Origin: Oscillospiraceae bacterium
GTDB taxonomy: Bacteria > Bacillota > Clostridia > Oscillospirales > Oscillospiraceae
Length of the DNA stretch: 10,083 nucleotides
NCBI GenBank assembly: GCA_017936205.1
Contig: JAGBGB010000084.1
Coordinates: forward strand, 1 to 10,083
Direction: 5' to 3'
Under the pieces are notes generated by a model. It saw nothing but the letters and a program-made list of their open reading frames with translations. It searched no databases and was not told where the DNA came from. Every line of letters starts with the position of its first letter. Position 1 is the stretch's first letter. Position numbers and translations under genes: made by a program. Below are positions 1 to 6,768 of this stretch, piece after piece.

Positions 1-1640
1 CCGATATTGCCTCTGCCTACCGCAGCCGTATGAAGACTGCCGACCTGTCCAGCGGTGAGGAAGTTGCTATCTTCCAACAGCTTTTGGAGGGCGTACAGGA
101 GGCAGGGATCTCTCTGGGTAACAGCTTCCGTGCTGTGGATCTGGAGCTGGAGGAGCCCACTCTGGACGATACCATGCCCGACAATGAGCGGCTGGAAAGA
201 GCCCTGCAGGAGACTCTGAATTGTGAGATCGATCTTCCCTTCGCGGCCCTGCGAGAGCTGCCTACTGCCCTGCGAGAGAATGGCTTCCGCATCCGTGTAT
301 GGGGAGAGGAAACAGACCGTGGCTTTACGGTCTATACCTTCGCACCCTATGGGGATGAAAGCCCCCTGTGCGGCATCGGCATGGATATCGGCACCACCAC
401 GGTCTCTGCTGTGCTGTTCGATCTGAAGGACGGAAAGCTCCTTGCCAAGGCATCCGGCGGCAACGGTCAGATCCGCTACGGTGCGGATGTGATCAACCGT
501 ATTATCGAACAGGGCAAGCCCGGCGGCAGAGAGAAGCTCCAGAAGGCGATCATTCAAGAAACGGTTCTGCCCCTGTTTCAGACTCTGAGCAAGGAAGCAG
601 GGGTCCCTGCACAGCGGATCCTTCGTCTGGCCATCGGTGCCAATACTACTATGAATCACCTGCTCTTAGGTGTAGAGTCCGATCCCGTCCGCACGGAGCC
701 ATATATTCCTGCCTTCTTCCATTATGAGAACCTGCGGGCAGGGGATCTGGGTCTGCCCATCCATCCCAATGCACAGGTCCGCATCGCTCCCAATATCGGC
801 TCCTATGTGGGTGGGGATATTACTGCAGGTACCTTTGCAGGTATGATCTGGAATAAGGAAGAAATGTCCCTGTTTATTGACCTGGGTACCAACGGCGAGC
901 TGGTATTCGGTAATTCTGATTTTTTAGTATCCTGTGCCTGTTCCGCAGGCCCTGCCTTTGAGGGTGGCGATATTTCCTGCGGCATGCGTGCCACGGACGG
1001 TGCGATCCAGGCATGTACCATTGATCGGGACACCATGGAGCCTACCTATGATATTATCGGCGGCGGTAAGCCCGTGGGCCTGTGCGGCAGCGGCATCATT
1101 GACATGATCGCAGAGCTGTTCCGCTGCGGCATCATCAATGCCAAGGGCATCTTCGTCCGAGAGGGCAGCCGTGTGGCTCGGGATAAGCACGGCATCGGCA
1201 GATACATCCTCGCCAAGGCTTGCGAATCTGCCACAGGCAGAGAGATCGCACTGAACGAGGTAGATATTGATAACTTCATCCGTGCCAAGGGTGCCATTTA
1301 TTCCGCCATTGATACCCTGCTGTCCGCTATGGATATGGACGAGTCCGTCCTTGAGGGTATTTATGTTGCCGGCGGCATCGGCAGCGGTATTAATATGAAG
1401 AATGCCGTCCGTATCGGCATGTTCCCCAATGTGCCCCTTGAGCTGTTCCACTACATCGGCAATTCCTCCCTTGCAGGGGCCTACACCATGGCACTGTCCG
1501 ACGAGGCAAACCAAAAGACCGCAGAGGTGGCACGGAACATGACCTACATGGAGCTGTCCACCCATCCGGGCTATATGGACTCCTTCGTCGCCGCCTGCTT
1601 CCTCCCCCACACCGATGCCAACCGCTTTGTGATGGAGTGA
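1..1640 (+). CDS. RACo-like corrinoid protein reductive activator (DUF4445/ASKHA), 5' truncated
   Basis: The frame is open from base 3 with no stop before the first ATG at 30, so the gene enters from outside the window; 545 codons are visible. The protein is the ASKHA-ATPase part of the RACo/RamA family, which uses ATP to reduce inactive Co(II) corrinoid cofactors of methyltransferases back to Co(I). Counting from the ATG at 30, phosphate-binding motif GMDIGTTT is at residues 117-124, LFIDLGTNGE at 281-290, CSAGPAFEGGDI at about 304-315 and GLCGSGIID at 350-358. The C-terminal stretch ending in LPHTDANRF is typical of the family. Known members are about 600-640 aa with an N-terminal 2Fe-2S ferredoxin domain; that domain must lie upstream and is not visible here. 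The physiological partner cannot be read from this window; a corrinoid methyltransferase or a MetH lacking its activation domain are the obvious candidates. The family call is secure. Confidence 0.9.
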   Translation, partial: DIASAYRSRMKTADLSSGEEVAIFQQLLEGVQEAGISLGNSFRAVDLELEEPTLDDTMPDNERLERALQETLNCEIDLPFAALRELPTALRENGFRIRVWGEETDRGFTVYTFAPYGDESPLCGIGMDIGTTTVSAVLFDLKDGKLLAKASGGNGQIRYGADVINRIIEQGKPGGREKLQKAIIQETVLPLFQTLSKEAGVPAQRILRLAIGANTTMNHLLLGVESDPVRTEPYIPAFFHYENLRAGDLGLPIHPNAQVRIAPNIGSYVGGDITAGTFAGMIWNKEEMSLFIDLGTNGELVFGNSDFLVSCACSAGPAFEGGDISCGMRATDGAIQACTIDRDTMEPTYDIIGGGKPVGLCGSGIIDMIAELFRCGIINAKGIFVREGSRVARDKHGIGRYILAKACESATGREIALNEVDIDNFIRAKGAIYSAIDTLLSAMDMDESVLEGIYVAGGIGSGINMKNAVRIGMFPNVPLELFHYIGNSSLAGAYTMALSDEANQKTAEVARNMTYMELSTHPGYMDSFVAACFLPHTDANRFVME

Positions 1641-1653
1641 TTTTTTCCTTAGT

Positions 1654-1683
1654 TTGATGGGCTTTCCCTTAAATTGCTATATA
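1654..1683 (+). promoter_or_regulatory. possible sigma-A promoter for the 159-aa gene
   Basis: TTGATG (1654-1659) and TATATA (1678-1683) are 18 nt apart. A TG at 1675-1676 gives an extended -10. Transcription would start near 1690, leaving a short leader with the ribosome site. The -10 lies in the loop of the 1662-1696 hairpin. AT-rich matches like this arise by chance, so this is tentative. Confidence 0.3.
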
Positions 1684-1696
1684 TTTTAAGGGAAAG
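1662..1696 (+). other. 12-bp perfect inverted repeat between RACo-like gene and next gene
   Basis: CTTTCCCTTAAA (1662-1673) pairs perfectly with TTTAAGGGAAAG (1685-1696) across an 11-nt AT-rich loop. The right arm ends 2 nt before the GGAGG ribosome site of the next gene. There is no T-run after it; the only T-run (1641-1646) comes before it, directly after the RACo stop codon. It is therefore not a standard forward intrinsic terminator. It could be an operator, an RNA stability element, or a structure limiting access to the ribosome site. Confidence 0.5.
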
Positions 1697-1711
1697 TTGG
1701 AGGTAGTTTAT

Positions 1712-2191
1712 ATGATCGCATTTGGAGAAACCTATTTTTCGCAGCCTGCATCTGCACCGTTCCTAATACGCACTGAGGACGAAGGGGACCTTTTTGTTTC
1801 CTTTGTAATTGCATTTCCCCGGCGCGAAGCCGTTCCGGAGAGCAGCGTGGGGAATGAAAAAGTAGATGCCATTCTTGGGGATGCAGTTGCCCTATGCCCC
1901 GGAGAGGAACAATACGAGATCCTGTTTGAGAGCTATATTCTCTATTTGGTTCGCGATGAATCCTATGCTGCTGTAGGGCCTGAAGAGGTTTCTGAAGGGG
2001 GCTTCCTGTGTATTTATGAGAAATCACACCTATTGGATGTACTTCCTCTTATAACAGATTGTCAGATTCTTGAAGACGGCGAACCTTATCCCGGGAAATG
2101 GAAGCACTACGGCATCTTCTGCCTGGATCACATCATCGATGTGATCACCTGCAAAGAGCCCACGATCCGCAAGCTTACAGGAGCTTCCTAA
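1712..2191 (+). CDS. uncharacterised 159-aa protein
   Basis: I do not recognise this family. The ATG at 1712 is chosen over an in-frame TTG at 1697 because a clear GGAGG ribosome site (1699-1703) lies 8 nt before it. The protein is acidic, with no signal peptide, no membrane segment and no obvious catalytic motif. It starts MIAFGETYFSQP and has a C-terminal block with a WKHYGIFCLDHIIDVI-type strand pattern, suggesting a small alpha/beta soluble protein. It sits between the RACo-like gene and the first RAYT module, with a 71-nt gap upstream. It may be lineage-specific accessory cargo. No function is proposed. Confidence 0.7.
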   Translation: MIAFGETYFSQPASAPFLIRTEDEGDLFVSFVIAFPRREAVPESSVGNEKVDAILGDAVALCPGEEQYEILFESYILYLVRDESYAAVGPEEVSEGGFLCIYEKSHLLDVLPLITDCQILEDGEPYPGKWKHYGIFCLDHIIDVITCKEPTIRKLTGAS

Positions 2192-2268
2192 TTTGAGTAT
2201 CGGGTTACCTCCATGATACACAAGGGTGAGTATACCATGGCAGTTCAAATATCGAAAGCACCTTCTCT

Positions 2269-2312
2269 GTAGGGCAAGATGACCCCATCTTGCCGTCCGC
2301 GAAGCGGCAGAC
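2269..2312 (+). repeat. REP-like element A1 (forward), left of RAYT-A
   Basis: The element starts with GTAG, followed by stem GGCAAGAT, loop GACCCC and stem ATCTTGCC (8 bp perfect). A second small hairpin follows, CCGC-GAA-GCGG. Its reverse complement recurs at 3051-3094 with 42 of 44 positions identical; the two differences are compensatory changes in the 8-bp stem. A leading GTAG tetranucleotide plus hairpin is the known signature of REP elements mobilised by RAYTs. Confidence 0.85.
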
Positions 2313-2328
2313 AGTACAAGTTATCGAG

Positions 2329-2398
2329 TTTGTGCTGACATGGTAGTTCCTGCAACGGCAAGCTGAGGTTAGCTTGCCCTACGGACGGCCAGCACAAA
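2329..2398 (-). repeat. REP-like element A2 (inverted) inside a longer stem, left of RAYT-A
   Basis: The core at 2356-2382, read on the - strand, is GTAG, GGCAAGCT, loop AACCTC, AGCTTGCC (8-bp perfect stem). It lies inside a longer inverted repeat: TTTGTGCTG (2329-2337) pairs with CAGCACAAA (2390-2398). With A1 it forms a head-to-head REP pair just upstream of RAYT-A, like the BIME arrangement known from enterobacteria and pseudomonads. Confidence 0.75.
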
Positions 2399-2419
2399 GA
2401 CGAAGGAGATACCTCGAAA

Positions 2420-2884
2420 ATGGATAATCCAAAACGGAAGAGAATAAGATTAACGAACTTTGATTATTCATCTCAGACAGCTTATTATTTAACCATATGC
2501 ACTAAAAACAGAACTCCGAGCTTGTCTCGTATCTGTGTAACCGAGGATCGAAGAATTGTCGTAGATCTATCCCCAAAGGGGCAAAAAGTACAAGAGTATA
2601 TTTTGGGAATACCTAAGCACTATACCGATTTTTCCCTCCTTTCATATATCATTATGCCGGATCACATTCATCTGATCGTTGGTATAGAACAGGGCGATAA
2701 ACCATCCTCTATTCCCAATGCGATTAAGGCATTCAAACGACTTACCACGAAGGAATTTGGAGAGCAAATATGGCAGGAGCGGTACTACGACCATGTTATT
2801 CGCAATGAGGCAGAACTACAAACCAAAATAGAATACATAGAAACAAATCCCTTGCGAATGTTGCTCAAGACAGGCTGCCTATGA
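2420..2884 (+). CDS. REP-associated tyrosine transposase (RAYT-A, Y1 HUH family)
   Basis: This 154-aa protein belongs to the Y1/IS200-like HUH single-strand nucleases of the RAYT type, which cut and rejoin single-stranded DNA at REP hairpins. The metal-binding H-x-H motif is MPDHIHL (H82 and H84). The likely catalytic tyrosine is Y123 in WQERYYDHVIRN (residues 118-129), matching the RAYT W-Q-x-x-x-Y-x-x-x-I/L-R motif. The N-terminal block RKRIRLTNFDYSS and the ETNP block near residue 142 are also typical. An AAGGAGA ribosome site at 2403-2409 supports the ATG at 2420. REP-like elements A1-A4 flank it on both sides. Codon use is more AT-rich than in fhs, with AGA, ATA and TTA codons, consistent with acquisition. 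It appears intact. Cutting of the flanking repeats is inference. Confidence 0.88.
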   Translation: MDNPKRKRIRLTNFDYSSQTAYYLTICTKNRTPSLSRICVTEDRRIVVDLSPKGQKVQEYILGIPKHYTDFSLLSYIIMPDHIHLIVGIEQGDKPSSIPNAIKAFKRLTTKEFGEQIWQERYYDHVIRNEAELQTKIEYIETNPLRMLLKTGCL

Positions 2885-2919
2885 TATCTATTGTTATTTT
2901 GAAAGCCAATGCATCAATT

Positions 2920-2945
2920 GTAGGGTAAGCTGACTCCGGTTTGCT
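2920..2945 (+). repeat. degenerate REP-like element A3 (forward), right of RAYT-A
   Basis: GTAG followed by GGTAAGCT, loop GACTCC and GGTTTGCT. It aligns with elements A1 and A4, but the stem has decayed and pairs poorly. A further remnant resembling the right half of the element, CAGCTTGGGCTAC, is at 3008-3020. The rest of the 303-nt gap before the DUF3786 gene holds no ORF I can support. Confidence 0.55.
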
Positions 2946-3050
2946 GATGTAGGTACTTTCGCAAGGAGTTAGCGGAGTATGATGAACAGGGCTTACGAGC
3001 GAGAAAACAGCTTGGGCTACGAGAGTGGGAAATCGATGATTGCCGGTTCT

Positions 3051-3094
3051 GTCTGCCGCTTCGCGGACGGCAAGCTGGGGTCAGCTTGCCCTAC
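3051..3094 (-). repeat. REP-like element A4 (inverted), right of RAYT-A
   Basis: Read on the - strand this is GTAG, GGCAAGCT, loop GACCCC, AGCTTGCC, then CCGC-GAA-GCGG. It is the near-perfect inverted partner of 2269-2312. Similarity continues weakly outward (AAATACC-GCACC here against AAATATCG-GCACC near 2247), so the outer boundary of the module may be slightly wider than 44 bp. Confidence 0.85.
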
Positions 3095-3187
3095 AGAGGG
3101 TGCGGTATTTCTACTGTAAGCTGTTGCGATAATCCAACCGCAAAGAACCATATATTTGAAAAACACTTAGAACGGAGCAATGATTTT

Positions 3188-3784
3188 ATGCAAGTTGAGA
3201 ATCACAAGGAAGAAGTTCCTTTTGCACATTATTGTGAGAAATTTCAGGCAGCGGATCCCGCTGAGATGGCACTGCGGAGCGGAGCCAAGTGGGACGGGGT
3301 AGCCTTTACTCTGACCCTGTTGGGAACGTCGTACACCATTACCCATCCCGAATACAGCATTTCTCCTGCGGTGGGAAGCCTGCCCCTGCAGACCTTCCTT
3401 CTGCGCTTCTTGCTGGAAGGCAAAAAGGGGAGCTTTTCTGCCAACTTTAAGACCTTCCGTGAAATGCCCTGGGGGGAGCTGTACATTCAGCCCTTTACCG
3501 GCCGTGTGCTGACCAGAGCAGCTTTTACCTTCGGCACCCGAATAGAGGCATTCCGTAAGGGTGCAGAGGCTCTGGGGGGCTTGCCTCTGAAGCATGGGGA
3601 TGCCGCCTATGAGTTTGAGCTGCTGGATCAGTACCGTTTGCGGCTGCTGGTCTGGGAAGGAGACGAGGAATTCCCTCCCAATGCCCAGTTACTGTATACC
3701 GATAACTTTGAGACCGGCTTCTCCGCAGAGGATCGGGTTGTAGCCGGTGACCTGCTGATCGGGGCAGTAAAGGCTGCTATGTAG
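3188..3784 (+). CDS. DUF3786 domain protein
   Basis: This 198-aa soluble protein carries recognisable DUF3786 blocks: KWDGVAFTLTLLGTSYTI near residues 32-49, an FREMPWGELYIQPF segment near residue 95, and LLVWEGDEEFPPNAQLLY near residues 155-172. The frame stays open to an ATG at 3086, but that would put the N-terminus inside REP element A4. The ATG at 3188, with CGGAG 10 nt upstream, gives a family-like length. The function of DUF3786 is unknown. As I recall, family members occur in anaerobes and can be linked to the Fe-S domain found in corrinoid Fe-S proteins. Its place between a RACo-like gene and fhs fits a role in corrinoid/C1 metabolism, but this is inference from context. No cysteine cluster for an Fe-S centre is present in this protein. 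Confidence 0.75.
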   Translation: MQVENHKEEVPFAHYCEKFQAADPAEMALRSGAKWDGVAFTLTLLGTSYTITHPEYSISPAVGSLPLQTFLLRFLLEGKKGSFSANFKTFREMPWGELYIQPFTGRVLTRAAFTFGTRIEAFRKGAEALGGLPLKHGDAAYEFELLDQYRLRLLVWEGDEEFPPNAQLLYTDNFETGFSAEDRVVAGDLLIGAVKAAM

Positions 3785-3838
3785 ATCATATAGATTGGAT
3801 CTATAGTTTAAAACTATGAATATTTCATTTATAACTTA

Positions 3839-3866
3839 TTGATTTTCCTTTTTTCCGTGATATAAT
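3839..3866 (+). promoter_or_regulatory. probable upstream promoter of fhs
   Basis: TTGATT (3839-3844) and TATAAT (3861-3866) are 16 nt apart, and a TG at 3858-3859 gives an extended -10. The start would be near 3873, giving a leader of about 76 nt. I see no conserved riboswitch structure in that leader. Confidence 0.55.
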
Positions 3867-3888
3867 GCTGATGTAATGAGGATAAGGA

Positions 3889-3917
3889 TTGACAAAAATT
3901 TTTCGTAATGTTATAAT
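3889..3917 (+). promoter_or_regulatory. full-consensus sigma-A promoter of fhs
   Basis: TTGACA (3889-3894), a 17-nt spacer and TATAAT (3912-3917) match the sigma-A consensus at every position. The start is expected near 3924, about 25 nt before the ATG. The leader holds only the AAGGAGGA ribosome site (3935-3942). A perfect promoter, a near-perfect ribosome site and strongly biased codons in fhs all point to high expression. Confidence 0.85.
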
Positions 3918-3948
3918 AATCGAGAGACAAAATTAAGGAGGATTACCT

Positions 3949-5760
3949 ATGGCAATCGAATTCGTAAACGGCAAGTACACCGACCCCGAAACCGGCCGCG
4001 TCACTCTGGATCCTACCGTCTATAAGGATTGGCAGATCGCAGAGGAAGCAGAGAAGACTCTGCCCCCCGTAGAAGAGTTCCGTGAGAAGCTGGGACTGCT
4101 CCCCGACGAGATCATCCCCTACGGCAAGACCCCCAAGCTGGACTTCATCAAGATCATGAACCGTCTGAAGGACAAGCCCGACGGCAAGTTCATCGAGGTT
4201 ACCGCTATTACCCCCACCCCCCTGGGCGAGGGTAAGTCCACCACTTCCCTTGGCCTGATTGAAGGTCTGGGCAAGCTGGGCAAGAATGTCGGCGGCTGCC
4301 TGCGTCAGCCCTCCGGCGGCCCCACCATGAATGTTAAGGGTACCGCAGCAGGCGGCGGCAACGCTCTGCTCATGCCCATGACTGAGTTCTCTCTGGGTCT
4401 CACCGGCGACATTAACGACATCATGAACGCTCATAACCTGGCTATGGTCGCTCTGAACGCCCGTATGCAGCATGAGCGCAACTACGACGACGAGCAGCTG
4501 GCAAAGCGTGGCCTGAAGCGTCTGGACATCGACCCCAAGCGTATCGAGATGGGCTGGGTTCTGGACTTCTGTGCACAGGGCCTGCGTAACATCGTCATGG
4601 GCATCGGCGGCACCAAGGACGGCTTCCTCATGGAATCCAAGTTCGGTATCGCTGTTGGCTCCGAGCTTATGGCTATCCTGTCTGTCGCTCGTGACCTGCA
4701 GGATCTGCGTGAGCGTATTGGCAAGATCGTTGTTGCTTACAGCCGCAGCGGCGAGCCTGTTACCACCGAGGATCTGGAAGTTGCCGGTGCAATGACCGCT
4801 TGGATGCGTAACACCATCAACCCCACTGTTTGCTACTCTGTTGAGCATCAGCCTGTTCTCATCCATGCAGGCCCCTTCGCGAACATTGCTATCGGTCAGT
4901 CTTCCGTTATCGGCGACCGTCTGGCGCTGAAGCTCTTCGACTATCATGTAACCGAGTCCGGCTTCGCAGCTGACATCGGCTTCGAGAAGTTCTGGAATGT
5001 TAAGTCCCGTCTGTCCGGCCTGACCCCCAATGTTTCCGTTCTGGTTGCTACCATCCGTGCACTGAAGATGCACGGCGGCGGTCCCGCTGTTGTTCCCGGC
5101 CGTCCCCTGCCCAAGGAGTACACCGAGGAGAATCTGGAGCTGCTGGAGAAGGGCTGCGACAACCTGTTCCACCATGTTGCTACCATCCTGAAGTCCGGTA
5201 TCGTTCCCGTAGTCTGCATCAACCAGTTCTACACTGACACCGAGGCTGAGATCGCTCTGATCCGTAAGCTGTGTGCTGAGCGTGGCGTTCGTTGCGCACT
5301 GTCCAACCACTGGAGATACGGCGGCGAAGGTGCTATCGAGCTGGCCGAGGCTGTTATCGATGCTTGCGAAGAGAAGAACGAGATCAAGTTCCTCTATGAC
5401 CTGGAGCTGCCCCTGCGTGAGCGCGTAGAGCGTATCGCTAAGGAAGTTTACGGTGCTGAGGGCGTTGACTGGGCACCTCTGGCTCTGGAGAAGGCAAAGC
5501 GCTTCGAGACCGATCCCAAGTACGCTGACTACTGCACCATGATGGTTAAGACCCACCTGTCCCTGAGCCATGAGCCCAGCTGGAAGGGTGTTCCCAAGGG
5601 CTGGAGACTGCCCATCCGTGACATTCTGGAGTACGGCGGCGCTAAGTTCCTGTGCCCCATGGCAGGTACCATCTCCATGATGCCCGGCACCGGCTCCGAT
5701 CCTGCATATCGCCGTATCGATGTTGACACCGAGACCGGCAAGGTTCGCGGCCTGTTCTAA
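3949..5760 (+). CDS. fhs: formate--tetrahydrofolate ligase, long divergent form
   Basis: This cytosolic enzyme makes 10-formyl-THF from formate, THF and ATP. It has 603 residues against about 556-560 in typical bacterial enzymes. The extra length is an N-terminal extension of about 25 residues plus insertions such as [16 protein letters not shown] (377-391), which resemble the synthetase domain of eukaryotic C1-THF synthase. The P-loop [12 protein letters not shown] is at 88-99 and family signature [12 protein letters not shown] at 366-377 is intact. The folate-stacking Phe and Trp are probably F427 and W455. The first family signature, normally GxKGGAAGGGY, reads [11 protein letters not shown] (128-138). 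TGDIH reads TGDIN (152-156), and the usual histidine of NIAHG is I315. Codon use is strongly biased. The start is fixed by AAGGAGGA 6 nt upstream. The family is certain; whether activity and substrate are unchanged is open. Confidence 0.95.
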   Translation: MAIEFVNGKYTDPETGRVTLDPTVYKDWQIAEEAEKTLPPVEEFREKLGLLPDEIIPYGKTPKLDFIKIMNRLKDKPDGKFIEVTAITPTPLGEGKSTTSLGLIEGLGKLGKNVGGCLRQPSGGPTMNVKGTAAGGGNALLMPMTEFSLGLTGDINDIMNAHNLAMVALNARMQHERNYDDEQLAKRGLKRLDIDPKRIEMGWVLDFCAQGLRNIVMGIGGTKDGFLMESKFGIAVGSELMAILSVARDLQDLRERIGKIVVAYSRSGEPVTTEDLEVAGAMTAWMRNTINPTVCYSVEHQPVLIHAGPFANIAIGQSSVIGDRLALKLFDYHVTESGFAADIGFEKFWNVKSRLSGLTPNVSVLVATIRALKMHGGGPAVVPGRPLPKEYTEENLELLEKGCDNLFHHVATILKSGIVPVVCINQFYTDTEAEIALIRKLCAERGVRCALSNHWRYGGEGAIELAEAVIDACEEKNEIKFLYDLELPLRERVERIAKEVYGAEGVDWAPLALEKAKRFETDPKYADYCTMMVKTHLSLSHEPSWKGVPKGWRLPIRDILEYGGAKFLCPMAGTISMMPGTGSDPAYRRIDVDTETGKVRGLF

Positions 5761-5823
5761 TACTTATTAGAAATTTCCCGCAGAGCTTCGGCACGCCCCT
5801 CTGTGAGGATCTATGAAACCACC

Positions 5824-5858
5824 AAAGCTCCGGCGGCACCCCCGTCGGAGCTTTTCCT
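5824..5858 (+). terminator. intrinsic terminator after fhs
   Basis: AAAGCTCCG pairs with CGGAGCTTT. The inner GCGG/CCGT extends this to about 13 bp (one G-T pair) around a 5-nt loop, and the stem runs into TTTTCCTT. It lies 64 nt after the fhs stop. It should end most fhs transcripts before the DUF6440, RAYT-B and fchA genes. Confidence 0.85.
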
Positions 5859-5911
5859 TAAGGGCACTTCCCGAAAGGCCCGGATAGGAGTTTTAAGGAG
5901 GGCAATTTATT

Positions 5912-6103
5912 ATGTCAAAGGAAAAGCGATTTGTCCGCATTCACACAGACGGTGCTTTCTCCGGCAATGAGATCTGGGTAGACACCGTCACGGGAGTAAA
6001 CTACTTCTACCATATTGCCGGAAATGGTGGCGGTCTGACCGTTCTGCTGGACCGGGACGGCAAGCCCATCATCAGCCCTCTTCCCATAACCGAGGCAGAC
6101 TAA
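5912..6103 (+). CDS. DUF6440 family small protein
   Basis: This 63-aa protein matches the DUF6440 pattern: RFVRIHTDG followed by a strand, VDTVTGVNYFYH (residues 24-35), GGLTVLLD (about 40-47) and a GKPII end. The family consists of small, mostly beta proteins of unknown function common in Firmicutes. A strong AAGGAGGG ribosome site (5895-5902) lies 9 nt before the ATG. It has no membrane segment or signal peptide. It lies between the fhs terminator and a REP module that begins only 2 nt after its stop codon. No promoter of its own is obvious, so read-through from fhs is one possible source of its mRNA. Confidence 0.8.
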   Translation: MSKEKRFVRIHTDGAFSGNEIWVDTVTGVNYFYHIAGNGGGLTVLLDRDGKPIISPLPITEAD

Positions 6104-6105
6104 CT

Positions 6106-6221
6106 GTAGGGGCGATGCCGTGTCATCGCCCGTGGCAGTCCGATTCGGAACCAACTACGATTGAATGCAAAACGGTTGCAGATTGCGACCCCTTCGGGCG
6201 ATGACACAGCATCGCACCTAC
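6106..6221 (+). repeat. paired REP module B1 (BIME-like), upstream of RAYT-B
   Basis: The forward unit is GTAG (6106-6109), stem GGGCGATG (6110-6117), loop CCGTGT and stem CATCGCCC (6124-6131), a perfect 8-bp hairpin. The inverted unit at 6196-6221 reads, on the - strand, GTAG, GTGCGATG, loop CTGTGT, CATCGCCC, with one stem mismatch. The spacer carries small hairpins such as CCGA-T-TCGG and TGCAA/TTGCA. The whole 116 bp recurs directly at 6769-6941. It begins 2 nt after the DUF6440 stop codon. Confidence 0.85.
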
Positions 6222-6261
6222 AGATCTTGACCAATAACTTTGATTTTTGGAGATGAGATCC

Positions 6262-6741
6262 GTGGAACATCCGAGTAGAAAAAATCTTCGTCTGCCGAAT
6301 TACGACTATTCATCGAGTGGAGCGTATTATGTTACTATTTGTACACATAATCAGACGTGTCTGTTTGGCAAAGTAAATAAGGCTACGGGAACCACACTAT
6401 ACAATGAAGCTGGGAAAATGGTTTTGCGATGGCTTCACAGTATACCTAATAAGTATAGTAATGTTTCCTTGGACTGCTGTGTAGCACTACCGAATCACGT
6501 TCATCTGCTTCTATTCCTGCATGAGTCGGATCACTCCCTGGGTGAAATCATCAAATGGTTTAAGGCTCAGAGCACAAATGAATACATCAAAGGTGTAAAG
6601 CAGGGACGCTTCCCACCTTTTGACAAAGCCATTTGGCAACGAAACTATTATGAACGGATTGTTCGTTCCGAATTCGAAATGAATCAAATTCGGCAATATA
6701 TCACATATAATTCACTGAAATGGAATATGGTTCGGGAATAA
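6262..6741 (+). CDS. REP-associated tyrosine transposase (RAYT-B, Y1 HUH family)
   Basis: This 159-aa protein is a second RAYT, clearly different from RAYT-A. The metal-binding motif is LPNHVHLL (H79 and H81) and the likely catalytic tyrosine is Y130 in IWQRNYYERIVRS (124-136). I choose GTG 6262 as the start. GGAG (6249-6252) lies 9 nt upstream, and the resulting N-terminus MEHPSRKNLRL aligns residue for residue with RAYT-A (MDNPKRKRIRL). The in-frame ATG at 6253 would directly abut the GGAG. Compared with RAYT-A it has a longer segment between the two active-site motifs (GVKQGRFPPFDKAIW). It lies between two direct copies of REP module B and separates fhs from fchA. Codon use is AT-richer than in its metabolic neighbours. 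It appears intact. Confidence 0.87.
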   Translation: MEHPSRKNLRLPNYDYSSSGAYYVTICTHNQTCLFGKVNKATGTTLYNEAGKMVLRWLHSIPNKYSNVSLDCCVALPNHVHLLLFLHESDHSLGEIIKWFKAQSTNEYIKGVKQGRFPPFDKAIWQRNYYERIVRSEFEMNQIRQYITYNSLKWNMVRE

Positions 6742-6768
6742 ATCTTCCTATTTCCGTTCCACCTGACC

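Noticed and set aside
924..1610. A 228-codon open frame on the - strand within the RACo-like gene
   Set aside because: It is antisense to clear ASKHA motifs and has no independent evidence.
2269..3094. A classical insertion sequence with 44-bp terminal inverted repeats around the first transposase
   Set aside because: Y1 HUH enzymes do not use terminal inverted repeats. Additional inverted copies inside (2356-2382, 2920-2945), the GTAG lead and the lack of an evident target duplication fit paired REP elements better.
3086..3187. N-terminal extension of the DUF3786 protein back to the ATG at 3086
   Set aside because: The extension would start inside REP element A4 and does not look like the family. 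The ATG at 3188 has a nearby CGGAG and gives a normal length.
3782..3817. A terminator after the DUF3786 gene
   Set aside because: Small AT-rich hairpins (TAGATC/GATCTA and ATAGTTT/AAACTAT) occur, but the stems are weak and no T-run follows.
3867..3948. A THF or other riboswitch in the fhs leader
   Set aside because: The leader from the consensus promoter is only about 25 nt, and the longer one from the upstream promoter is AT-rich with no conserved stem pattern that I can see.
3943..5571. A 542-codon open frame on the - strand across fhs
   Set aside because: It lies wholly antisense to the certain fhs gene, in the frame kept open by strong codon bias. It lacks a recognisable family, and its composition (rich in L, G, V, Q, N, D, H) is that of a reverse-complement shadow.
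5783..5812. A second terminator hairpin (CAGAG/CTCTG) just after fhs
   Set aside because: The stem is short with a long loop and no T-run; the 5824-5858 structure is the convincing terminator.
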